Shown here in pieces: positions 16,640-23,823 of a stretch of 64,000 bases of DNA. The translations under genes and the position numbers were made by a program. Origin of the DNA: Solirubrum sp044628455 (GTDB taxonomy: Bacteria; Bacteroidota; Bacteroidia; Cytophagales; Hymenobacteraceae); contig NZ_JBIYZW010000003.1 in assembly GCF_044628455.1 (NCBI RefSeq), positions 186,001 through 250,000 on the forward strand, read 5' to 3'. A model generated the notes under the pieces. The model was not told the DNA's origin. It ran no database searches and saw nothing but the letters and a program-made list of their open reading frames with translations. Each line of letters opens with the position of its first letter. Positions within the stretch are counted from its first letter, which is position 1.

Positions 16640-17617
16640 ATGCAAGCCGCCGACCTCACCCGCCTCGAATACACCGCCTTCATCAAGCGCCGGGCGGCCG
16701 AGCTGGGGTTTATGGCTTGCGGAATTTCCCGGGCCGAGTTTCTGGCCGACGATGCTCCGCGCCTGGAACAGTGGCTGGCCCGCGGCATGCAAGGCCAGAT
16801 GCGCTGGATGGAAAACCACTTCGACAAGCGCCTCGACCCGCGCCGCTTGGTCGACGGAGCGAAGTCGGTGATTTCGCTGCTGCTCAACTACTACCCGCCT
16901 GCCGACGAGCAGCAGCCCGACGACACCCTGAAAGTGAGCAAGTACGCCTACGGCCGCGACTACCACCACGTCATCAAGGGCAAGCTCAAAACCCTGCTGC
17001 AGGACATGCAGGCCCACATCGGCGAAATAGGCGGCCGCGCCTTCGTCGACTCGGCGCCGGTGCTCGACAAGGCCTGGGCCCGTAAGAGCGGTCTGGGCTG
17101 GGTGGGCAAAAATGCCAACCTGATTACGCCCGGTGCCGGTAGCTTCTATTTCATTGCCGAGCTGATTGTGGACGTGGAGCTAAGCTACGACGGACCCATC
17201 CGCGACTACTGCGGCTCCTGCACGCGCTGCCTCGATGCCTGCCCGACGCAGGCTATCGTAGAGCCCTACGTGGTCGACGGCAGCAAGTGCATCAGCTACT
17301 TCACCATCGAGCTAAAGGATCAGCTACCCGCCAGCGTGGCCGGCCAGTTCGGCAACTGGATTTTCGGCTGCGACATCTGCCAGGATGTGTGTCCCTGGAA
17401 TCGGTTCAGCCAACCCACCGGGGAGGAGGATTTTCGCCCGCACCCGCAGCTAAAAGACCTGCGGCCCGCCGATTGGCAGGAAATTACCCACGAAGTATTC
17501 AATGAGTTGTTTCGGCACTCGGCCGTGAAGCGCACTGGTTACGCCGGCCTCACGCGCAACATCCGGTTCGTAGCCGGCGACGCCACTGCGGAGTCGCCGG
17601 CTGCGCCAACCGACTAA
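16640..17617 (+). CDS. queG: Epoxyqueuosine reductase QueG
   Basis: The 325-residue protein carries KSVISLLLNYYP, the cobalamin-binding core with DSAPVLDKAWARKSGLGWVGKN, and two 4Fe-4S motifs, CGSCTRCLDACPTQAI and CDICQDVCPWN. QueG removes the epoxide from epoxyqueuosine in tRNA, the last step of queuosine synthesis, using cob(II)alamin and iron-sulfur clusters in the cytoplasm. The ATG at 16640 (MQAADLTRLEYTAF) gives a normal start for the family; the frame is open further upstream but shows no homology-like sequence. Its last four bases overlap the end of a convergent small gene. Confidence 0.95.
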   Translation: MQAADLTRLEYTAFIKRRAAELGFMACGISRAEFLADDAPRLEQWLARGMQGQMRWMENHFDKRLDPRRLVDGAKSVISLLLNYYPPADEQQPDDTLKVSKYAYGRDYHHVIKGKLKTLLQDMQAHIGEIGGRAFVDSAPVLDKAWARKSGLGWVGKNANLITPGAGSFYFIAELIVDVELSYDGPIRDYCGSCTRCLDACPTQAIVEPYVVDGSKCISYFTIELKDQLPASVAGQFGNWIFGCDICQDVCPWNRFSQPTGEEDFRPHPQLKDLRPADWQEITHEVFNELFRHSAVKRTGYAGLTRNIRFVAGDATAESPAAPTD

Positions 17618-17808
17618 GCTAGGCGAACCTGGGCGAATACCCGCCGCAGCACACGGCCGTAGAGCTTGGCAAACTGGGTGTAGCACCAGGACTTCAGCTG
17701 CTTGACCTCCTCAGGAATGAGCAGGCGCAGGGCCTTGCGAAGTTCTTTCTCAAACAGCGTCCGGTCGAAGCTGACTTTGACAAGAATGGTCTTCACGTAT
17801 TCCAACAT
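17614..17808 (-). CDS. Small basic protein of unknown function
   Basis: This 64-residue protein, MLEYVKTILVKVSFDRTLFEKELRKALRLL and onward, is helical and basic, with an amphipathic N-terminus and RVLRRVFAQVRLA at the end. It has no signal peptide. It looks like a real gene because it has a good ATG, biased third-codon positions and a clean fit between queG and an AT-rich promoter-containing region; its stop overlaps queG by four bases. I cannot name a family. Its size and helices would suit an adaptor or regulator, but this is only a guess. Confidence 0.6.
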   Translation of the reverse strand: MLEYVKTILVKVSFDRTLFEKELRKALRLLIPEEVKQLKSWCYTQFAKLYGRVLRRVFAQVRLA

Positions 17809-17989
17809 GGTACGCGGGTGTTTGGAGGTGGGGAAATGGGGGTTGGGAGTGTAAACCGCGACCCTATACGAAAGGAAGCAAGAAAGGCTTGGTCTACACG
17901 GGGCAGTTGCGGGGAATCCGAAGAAAGATACTACAATTAAGCAGCTAAATGCAAGACATTTTTTTTGATAGTATGTTCATAACATATAG

Positions 17990-18022
17990 AAAAAATCCCG
18001 TCCGGCACGAAGCTGAACGGGA
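17990..18022 (-). terminator. Terminator after the first ferritin-like cassette
   Basis: TCCCGT and ACGGGA arms (17996-18001 and 18017-18022) followed on the minus strand by a run of U (AAAAAA at 17990-17995 as written). It lies 30 bp after the stop at 18052. Confidence 0.65.
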
Positions 18023-18051
18023 CGTTTTCGGCCTTGGCTGGCTACGGCAGC

Positions 18052-18870
18052 TCAGTACGTGAATTTGGCCAGCAACGCTTCCGCGCTGATGCCCAGCGGC
18101 TCATCGAAGGCTTGGGTAATGGGGGCCAGCTTATCAGGCGTGCCGTAGCCGGTCAGCTCGGTAATATTCTGCTCGCTGGTAGCGGTCAGGGGCTGCTTCA
18201 CGCGGTCTTCGCCGGCGTAGGCAAAGTCGGTTTTGCCCGGTACCGGGCCGTTGCCCTCGACTTGCGAAACCCAGGCTTTCTGACCGCGCAGGCGCCGCAC
18301 GTAGGCCGAATGCCGCGCCTGCACCGCTTGCATGCTCACTGCCAGCCGCATCAGGTCGTTGTCGGACATGAGCAGGGGCAGCAGGGTTTTGCCGGCCCGC
18401 ACGCAGGCATCCTCCACAGTTTGCGCCACGCTCAGGAAAGTCGCGCGGTTGGTAAACACGTCGGCCGGGAAGATGGCCGGATCGGCGCCGTTACGGCTGC
18501 CGGTGAAATCGTAGTTAACGGTAGTGGGCAGCTCACCGCCCGAGTCAAGCACGACCTTCTCCAGGCGCGTTACGTGCTGCGTTTCGTGGACGTAAAGCGG
18601 CTCGATGGCGCTGTGCAGGTCGGCGAGGCCGGGCGCGGTGCGGGCGCGGCCGTAGAGTGCCTGTTGCAGCCGGGCCAGCTGCAGGGCTAATTTCACCAGG
18701 TCGAGCAGCGTGCCAATGCGCTGCGCGCGGGCCGGGGTGGCTACACCCGCCAGTGCAAACGGTAGCGCCGCGGCGGCTACGCGGCTCAGACGCAGGAGGG
18801 ACGAGCGGCGCTCCAGCGAGCCAGTCGAGTCGGCCTGGCCGAGCTCGTCGAGAAAATCAAGCAGGTTCAT
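18052..18870 (-). CDS. Ferritin-like domain protein, cassette 1 'A' gene
   Basis: The 272-residue protein belongs to the Ferritin_2 / desiccation-related PCC13-62-like family. The N-terminus has an extended leader with ERRSSLLRLSRVAAAALPFALAGVATPARAQ, a twin-arginine-like or Sec export signal. Of the expected four-helix di-metal ligands, helix 2 keeps HETQH and helix 3 keeps TVEDACVRA, but helix 1 reads LARLQQALYG and helix 4 VQARHSAYVRRL. There Gln replaces the Glu seen in the other A proteins (LEYLEYHFYN, VEARH). It follows the cassette 1 B gene by 20 bp and ends the operon. Metal binding may be impaired. ATG 18870 rather than GTG 18873. Confidence 0.8.
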   Translation of the reverse strand: MNLLDFLDELGQADSTGSLERRSSLLRLSRVAAAALPFALAGVATPARAQRIGTLLDLVKLALQLARLQQALYGRARTAPGLADLHSAIEPLYVHETQHVTRLEKVVLDSGGELPTTVNYDFTGSRNGADPAIFPADVFTNRATFLSVAQTVEDACVRAGKTLLPLLMSDNDLMRLAVSMQAVQARHSAYVRRLRGQKAWVSQVEGNGPVPGKTDFAYAGEDRVKQPLTATSEQNITELTGYGTPDKLAPITQAFDEPLGISAEALLAKFTY

Positions 18871-18890
18871 CACGGAAAGACGGAGCCGGG

Positions 18891-19583
18891 TTAGCTGGTG
18901 GGCAGCTGCGCTGCCGTGAAAGGAATGCTGGCGTACTTGTTCAGCTCGGTGACGACCTCGTCCACGGTTTTCGTTTTTTCGAGGCCGGTAGCGGGGTCTA
19001 CCACTTCGGCGGCGGTAAACGAGCCGGGTACAAGTAACTCGCGCACTGTGGTCGAGTGGCGGGCTTCCACCGAGGCCATCTTGGCGGCCACCTGCATGAA
19101 CAGGCTTCCCGTGAACAGCGGCAGCGTGCCGTGCACAGCCGCTACGGCCAGGTCTTCGAACGAGCGGGCCGTGCCCAGCACCTGCTCACGGGTGACGAGC
19201 GTGAGGGTGTCGAACGAGAATACGCCGATGGCGAACAGATCGGTCTGGTTGTTCTGGGCGCCCACGGCCAGCAGGTAGTCGCGCTGAATCTGCTCGTGCA
19301 GGGTAATTTCCTTGAGCGTGTCCAGCTCGCCGGCGCGCAGGTCGGCCGGGGGAGTGGTGGTTACCTTCTGATAGAAGGCGGCCTGCCACTGCTTCAGGCG
19401 GAACAGGTAGTGCAGCAGGCCCGCGTCGCCGCTGCCGAGGCTAATAAGGGCACTGCTCGTGGGCTCAACCTGAGGGTCGTCGCCGCATGCGGCCAGCACC
19501 AGGGAAGCCGCTACGGCCGTGCCGGCCGAACGCAAAAACCGGCGACGGGGCGGTTCAGCGGCGGGGATAAGAGAAGAAGACAT
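18891..19583 (-). CDS. Ferritin-like lipoprotein, cassette 1 'B' gene
   Basis: The 230-residue protein starts MSSSLIPAAEPPRRRFLRSAG and continues to LVLAACGDD: a twin-arginine-type signal (RRRFLR) that also has a lipobox (LAAC), so export by Tat and lipid anchoring are likely. The mature domain is Ferritin_2-like. Helix 1 reads LKQWQAAFYQKV where paralogues have LEQLEAAFY, and helix 2 reads HEQIQRDYLL where they have HEIIHREFL, so two metal ligands are lost. Helix 3 (SFEDLAVAAV) and helix 4 (SVEARHSTTVREL) are intact. It is the first gene of cassette 1, with a TACCTTTG box at 19630-19637 on its strand. Confidence 0.82.
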   Translation of the reverse strand: MSSSLIPAAEPPRRRFLRSAGTAVAASLVLAACGDDPQVEPTSSALISLGSGDAGLLHYLFRLKQWQAAFYQKVTTTPPADLRAGELDTLKEITLHEQIQRDYLLAVGAQNNQTDLFAIGVFSFDTLTLVTREQVLGTARSFEDLAVAAVHGTLPLFTGSLFMQVAAKMASVEARHSTTVRELLVPGSFTAAEVVDPATGLEKTKTVDEVVTELNKYASIPFTAAQLPTS

Positions 19584-19629
19584 GGCTAAGTCAAGCGGGC
19601 CGCCGGTTCGTACCAGCGGCATCAGTAAA

Positions 19630-19637
19630 CAAAGGTA
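19630..19637 (-). promoter_or_regulatory. -7 box before ferritin-like cassette 1
   Basis: On the minus strand TACCTTTG, an exact TAnnTTTG match, 46 bp before the ATG at 19583. It implies cassette 1 has its own promoter. Confidence 0.5.
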
Positions 19638-19708
19638 GCCGTAAACGGCCAAACCGGGTTCTGCCAAAACGAGGCCGGGCCGGCCGCCGTGGTTGCACGC
19701 CGGGCCAC

Positions 19709-19740
19709 AAAAAAGGCAGCCCCGAAGGGCTGCCTTTTTT
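19709..19740 (-). terminator. Terminator after ferritin-like cassette 2
   Basis: A perfect 14-bp stem (19709-19722 with 19727-19740) with loop CGAA and A/T tracts on both sides, so it may act in both directions. It separates cassettes 1 and 2. Confidence 0.9.
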
Positions 19741-19757
19741 GTGCCGAGCTCTGCTAA

Positions 19758-20660
19758 TTAATTGAGGAACGGCGTGACAATGCTCAGCACCTGGGCCTTG
19801 GTCAGCGGCTCGTCGAAGGCCTCGGAGGCCGCCGTGGCCGAAAGGCTGTTGGCCGTGGCAATGCCGGCCAGGCTGACGCCGGCCTGGGTGGTCAGCTCCT
19901 CGCCAGCGTAGATGGCGTCGGTTTTGCCCGGGGCCGGACCGTTGCCGTCGTTGCCCACAATCCAGCTTTTGGGCGAGGCGCTGAAGCTGGGCGAGCCGGC
20001 CGTAGCCGTGTTGGGCGTGGCGCCGACGGCATTGGCGCGCACCCGGCGCATGGTGCGGATGTGCGAGGCGTGGCGGGCCTCCACCGAGTGAATGTTGAGG
20101 GCGGCCTCCAACACGGTGTTGTTGCTAATCAGCTCGGCGGCCTGGCCCTTGTAGGCCCGCACGCCGGTATCCTCGAAGGCCTGCGCCACGGCCAGGAAGG
20201 TGTCGTAGTTGCTGAATACCGTGGCGAAGTTGCCGTCGGCGGTAAAGTCGAACCGCGACGCCGGCACGGTTACCAGCGTGGGGTCCACGTCGGTCTTGAG
20301 CACGTCCTTAAGGAAGTTGACGTGAGCCAGCTCGTTGTTGCGAATGTCGGTAATGGCCGTGGTGGCGGCACCGGTCGGAATCAGGGCCGCGCCCTTGCTC
20401 AGGGCCTCGTTGTAGTAGTGGTATTCAAGCCACTCCAGCGTAAGGGCGAAGTTGAGCACGTCGCGGATGTTCTGGGGCAGGCCGCTGCCCTGCCCGTAGG
20501 CCTTGTTAAACATGGAACCCAGGGCCAGCGGTACGGCCGCGGCGGCCAGGGTTTTGCCAAAGCCCGCGAAGTGCTTGAACATGCGCCGGCGCGAGTCCAG
20601 GCGTTCGTACACCTCGGGGTCTACTTTTTCGATTTCGGTGATTATCTGGAAGACGTTCAT
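19758..20660 (-). CDS. Ferritin-like domain protein, cassette 2 'A' gene
   Basis: The 300-residue protein starts MNVFQIITEIEKVDPEVYERLDSRRRMFKHF, a short leader followed by a twin-arginine-like signal (SRRRMFKHF) running to AAAAVPLALGSMFNKAYGQ. The Ferritin_2 domain keeps all expected ligands: helix 1 TLEWLEYHYYNEAL, helix 2 NNELAHVNFL, helix 3 AFEDTGVRAYKG and helix 4 HSVEARHASHIRTM. A later conserved segment, APGKTDAIYAGEE, is shared with the other A proteins. By analogy it may bind two metal ions and act in iron handling or oxidative/desiccation stress outside the cytoplasm. ATG 20660 is chosen because the same MNxFQ start recurs in cassette 3. Confidence 0.85.
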   Translation of the reverse strand: MNVFQIITEIEKVDPEVYERLDSRRRMFKHFAGFGKTLAAAAVPLALGSMFNKAYGQGSGLPQNIRDVLNFALTLEWLEYHYYNEALSKGAALIPTGAATTAITDIRNNELAHVNFLKDVLKTDVDPTLVTVPASRFDFTADGNFATVFSNYDTFLAVAQAFEDTGVRAYKGQAAELISNNTVLEAALNIHSVEARHASHIRTMRRVRANAVGATPNTATAGSPSFSASPKSWIVGNDGNGPAPGKTDAIYAGEELTTQAGVSLAGIATANSLSATAASEAFDEPLTKAQVLSIVTPFLN

Positions 20661-20702
20661 GACGGTAAGGCAGGTGGGGGTAGAAAAGGCGCCGGGCGCC
20701 AA

Positions 20703-21446
20703 CTATTCTTTGGGCAGGTTGGCGCCGTTTAGTTTCGAGCCTTCCTTCAGAAAGCCATTAGCGGCGGCGGCCACGTCGGCCGGGGCCTTGGACAGCTCCA
20801 GGCCCTGGGCATTTACCACGTTGCTGGCCACAAACGAGCCGTTGCTGATCAGGTCGCGGATCAGGGCGGCGTGCCGCGCTTCCACCGACACGATTTTGCC
20901 GGCAATGGTGAGCAGGGTAGCTCCCAGAGTAGTGGCGCTGAACAGCTTGCCAGCGCCGTTGTAGGCGGCCACCCCCAGGTCTTCGAAAGTGCGGGCGGTT
21001 TCGAGCACGCTGGTTTTGTTGCCGAAGTTGATGGCCGAGAAGTCCACTTCCAGGGCCTTGATGGGCGTGCCGCCGTTGGCCGAAATGGCGGCCTTCAGAA
21101 ACTCGCGGTGGATAATCTCGTGGGCAGCCAAATCGTCGAGCACCGATTTTTCGGCGGCCGAGGCGCCGGCGTAGTAGGCCCCGCGCTTCACCTCGGTATA
21201 GAAGGCGGCCTCCAACTGCTCGAGGGCGTAGGCGTAGTTCAGAATGCCGATGTCGCCGCTGCCCAGATCTACCGTGCCGGGCGCATCCACGTTGTTGTCA
21301 TCGTCGTCGCAGCCGGCCAGCAGCAGGCCGGTGGCAGCTACCGCGGCGCTGGAGTAAAGCAGAAAGGAGCGGCGGCGCATGGGCTGCTGCAGGGTGGGGC
21401 CGAGGTCGGAGGAGCCGGTCTCGGGCGCGGGAAGGTGTCTGGACAT
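20703..21446 (-). CDS. Ferritin-like lipoprotein, cassette 2 'B' gene
   Basis: The 247-residue protein starts MSRHLPAPETG and has MRRRSFLLYSSAAVAATGLLLAGCDDDD, a twin-arginine signal with a lipobox LAGC. The following acidic DDDDNN may favour outer-membrane or surface placement as in other Bacteroidota lipoproteins. The domain keeps the ligand set: LEQLEAAFYTEV, AAHEIIHREFL, TFEDLGVAAYNGAG and SVEARHAALIRDL. It starts the cassette and lies 42 bp upstream of the A gene. It is close in sequence to the cassette 3 B protein (shared VDLGSGDIGILNYAYALEQ block), so the two cassettes are recent duplicates relative to cassette 1. Confidence 0.86.
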   Translation of the reverse strand: MSRHLPAPETGSSDLGPTLQQPMRRRSFLLYSSAAVAATGLLLAGCDDDDNNVDAPGTVDLGSGDIGILNYAYALEQLEAAFYTEVKRGAYYAGASAAEKSVLDDLAAHEIIHREFLKAAISANGGTPIKALEVDFSAINFGNKTSVLETARTFEDLGVAAYNGAGKLFSATTLGATLLTIAGKIVSVEARHAALIRDLISNGSFVASNVVNAQGLELSKAPADVAAAANGFLKEGSKLNGANLPKE

Positions 21447-21716
21447 GGCGTAGGGTGAGGTTAGCGTGAATGAAAAAGTCAAAGCATCCCCTTCCAGCCC
21501 CGGGCAGGGCGGTTGCATAGCAGAAAAGCAAGGCGAAGTGGGATTTGTCGGCACTTACGGTAGCCGGATAGCTACTGGATTGTGCCGAGCTGCAAGAAAC
21601 ATTTGGCGGTTTTCTGCCGTAGGGCCAGCCATTCAATTCTAAAAACCGCATTTCGGGCCTGCAAACGGCTTTTATAGCGGCAGCTTGGGGAAAGCAAAAA
21701 CCGAAACAGGCCCATA

Positions 21717-21753
21717 AAAAAAGCCGGCTGCTCCATCGAGCAGCCGGCTTTAA
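21717..21753 (-). terminator. Terminator after ferritin-like cassette 3
   Basis: A perfect stem of about 15 bp containing AAAGCCGGCTGCTC (left arm to 21733), loop CATC and the matching right arm from 21738, with an A tract at 21716-21722 giving U on the minus strand. Confidence 0.88.
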
Positions 21754-21772
21754 ACCCTGAATAGCACGTCTC

Positions 21773-22768
21773 CTAGCTAAAGAGCCCGAGGCTGACTCCC
21801 AAGGGAGAGCGGAAGTTTCGGGCAATGGCTTTGACCGTAGCCGCATCAAGCGGCTCGTCGAAGGCCTCGGAAGCAGCGGCCGTGGTCACGGTCAGCCCGC
21901 CTGGCGCGGTGGTGCTGGTTTGCACGTTGATGGTAGCATGGATAATGTTGTCCTCGGCAGGGCTAGGCAGTGATACCCCGCCGACCACGACGGCCGCGCC
22001 AGGGCCATATACCGGCCGGGTCGAAACGGGCTTATCCGCGCCCGGGCCGCCGTTGTCGGTACCTGAAATCCAGCTTTTGGGCCGTAGGTTCAGCTCGGCC
22101 GGGGCAGTGCCACCCGGAACGGTGGTAGCCTCCTGGCCGAATTTGCTTTGGGTGAGGCCGCGTCGGATGGTGCGCACGTGCGAGCAATGACGGGCCTCCA
22201 CCGAGTGAATGTTGAGGGCCGCCTGCAGAATGTCCTTGTTGGCCATCAACAGCGGGGCGCCGCCCTTGTAGGCTCGGATGCCGGTATCGACAAAGGCCTG
22301 AGCTACTCCATAGAAAGTGGCCGGGTTGGTAAACACATCGGCGTAGCTGCCCATGCCGGTGTAGTCAAAGGCGGCGGCGGTGGGGTCGGCTTGGCTGAAG
22401 GCCTGGGAGCCCAGCGCCGTGCGCAGCACCTTGATGTGGCCCGACTCGTCGTTGCGGATCAAGGTTAGGGCGGGGCGGTCGGCGGCATTGATGAGGGTGC
22501 CGGCATTGAGCGCCGTGTTGTAGAAGTGGTACTCCAGGTATTCCAGCTGCAAGGCCAGGTTCAGCACGGCCACAATTTCGGCCGGCAGCGAGGCCCCCTG
22601 ACCATAGGCTTTGGTGAACACGGTGCCGAAAAATGCTGGCAGGGCAGCGGCCGTGAGCTTTTTGCCCATGCCGCTGAGGTGCCGGAAAGCCCGGCGCCGC
22701 GTGTCGAGGCGGGCGTATACTTCGGGGTCGACTTTCTCGATGTCGGAAATGAGTTGGAAGATATCCAT
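21773..22768 (-). CDS. Ferritin-like domain protein, cassette 3 'A' gene
   Basis: The 331-residue protein starts MDIFQLISDIEKVDPEVYARL, then TRRRAFRHLSGMGKKLTAAALPAFF, a twin-arginine-like export signal after a conserved leader. Ligand motifs are intact: QLEYLEYHFYNTAL, NDESGHIKVL, AFVDTGIRAYKG (Asp in place of the usual Glu in helix 3) and HSVEARHCSHVRTI. It is about 30 residues longer than the cassette 2 protein because of an insertion near the C-terminus (INVQTSTTAPGGLTVTTA). The ending ASEAFDEPL recurs in the A family. It lies 47 bp after the B gene and 20 bp before the terminator. Confidence 0.85.
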   Translation of the reverse strand: MDIFQLISDIEKVDPEVYARLDTRRRAFRHLSGMGKKLTAAALPAFFGTVFTKAYGQGASLPAEIVAVLNLALQLEYLEYHFYNTALNAGTLINAADRPALTLIRNDESGHIKVLRTALGSQAFSQADPTAAAFDYTGMGSYADVFTNPATFYGVAQAFVDTGIRAYKGGAPLLMANKDILQAALNIHSVEARHCSHVRTIRRGLTQSKFGQEATTVPGGTAPAELNLRPKSWISGTDNGGPGADKPVSTRPVYGPGAAVVVGGVSLPSPAEDNIIHATINVQTSTTAPGGLTVTTAAASEAFDEPLDAATVKAIARNFRSPLGVSLGLFS

Positions 22769-22815
22769 TGCGAAAGAGGCAAAAGAGATGAGGCGAAACA
22801 GATGAAACCGAGAAA

Positions 22816-23583
22816 TTAGCCGAGGCTGGAAGCGCGCAGTTTGGAGCCTTCGCGCAGAAACTGATTGGCTATGTCAACCACCTGGCTAGGCGTTTTGGAG
22901 CGCTCCAGCCCGGTACCAGTGCCCTCGCCCGGGGCCGAGGTGGCCGAGGTGGGCGTAAACAGGTCTACCACTTCGGGCGCTACAAAGGTGTTGTAGGCAA
23001 GCAGGTCGCGGATGAGGGCGGCGTGCCGGGCCTCTACCGACACGATTTTGCCCGCCAGCGACAGAAACAGGGGATTGGTGAGGTAGCGCCCCGCGCCGTT
23101 GTAGGCCGCCACGCCCAGGTCCTCGAAGTCGCGGGCCGCCTTCAGCACCGAGTCCCGGCTGCTGAAGTCGATGCTGTTGAAGTCGGGCTCCAGATTCTTG
23201 ATGAGCGTGCCGCCGTTGGCGGGAATGGCCTTTCGGAAGAAGTCGGCGTGAATCTGCTCGTGCAGGGCTAGATCGTCCAGAACCTGCTTCTCGGCGCTGC
23301 CCGCGGCCAGCCCTTTGTAGTAGTTGCCACCCAGCACCGCCGTGTAGAAGGCCGCCTCGAGTTGCTCCAGGGCGTAGGCGTAGTTCAGCACGCCCACATC
23401 GCCGCTGCCCACATCCACGGTTTCCGCCGGGTCGTTGTTGTCGTCGTCGCAGCCCGCCAGCGCCAAGCTAGTAACGGCTACGGCCGCGCTGGTGTAGCGC
23501 AAAAACGAGCGGCGTTGCATAGGCCGCTGCAGGGCGTCGGCCGGCTCGGCTTGCGGGTTAGGGGTAAGCGGTTGGTGATTCAT
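22816..23583 (-). CDS. Ferritin-like lipoprotein, cassette 3 'B' gene
   Basis: The 255-residue protein starts MNHQPLTPNPQAEPADALQRPMQRRSFL and has the twin-arginine signal RRSFLRYTSAAVAVTSLALAGC with a lipobox cysteine, followed by acidic DDDNND. Ligand motifs LEQLEAAFYTAV, ALHEQIHADFF, DFEDLGVAAYNGAG and SVEARHAALIRDL are all present, so a di-metal site is plausible. A Pro/Thr/Ser insertion (FTPTSATSAPGEGTG) near the C-terminus distinguishes it from the cassette 2 copy. It is the promoter-proximal gene of the six and is divergent from batD across a 240-bp AT-rich spacer. Confidence 0.86.
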   Translation of the reverse strand: MNHQPLTPNPQAEPADALQRPMQRRSFLRYTSAAVAVTSLALAGCDDDNNDPAETVDVGSGDVGVLNYAYALEQLEAAFYTAVLGGNYYKGLAAGSAEKQVLDDLALHEQIHADFFRKAIPANGGTLIKNLEPDFNSIDFSSRDSVLKAARDFEDLGVAAYNGAGRYLTNPLFLSLAGKIVSVEARHAALIRDLLAYNTFVAPEVVDLFTPTSATSAPGEGTGTGLERSKTPSQVVDIANQFLREGSKLRASSLG

Positions 23584-23810
23584 GAGCTAAATGTTTTGGT
23601 TGGTAAAAGGCAAAGCGCAGCCCGGCTGCTTCTGAGTGGAAGCCAGTGGGTAACCAGAGGATTGGCGGGGGGAAGTGTGCCAGCTTTTACGCCCCCCGTA
23701 GAAAATCGGTGTCGAATTCGGTCAATTTCTACTTAAAAAAATTATAAGCTCAGCAATAAACACTACCTCTGCCGAGCTTGCGGCCGCGGGGCATAACTGG
23801 CATTTCTGCG

Positions 23811-23818
23811 TAGTTTTG
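23811..23818 (+). promoter_or_regulatory. -7 box placed for leaderless transcription of batD
   Basis: TAGTTTTG fits TAnnTTTG and ends 5 bases before the ATG at 23824, implying a transcript that starts at or beside the start codon. Confidence 0.5.
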
Positions 23819-23823
23819 ACTGA

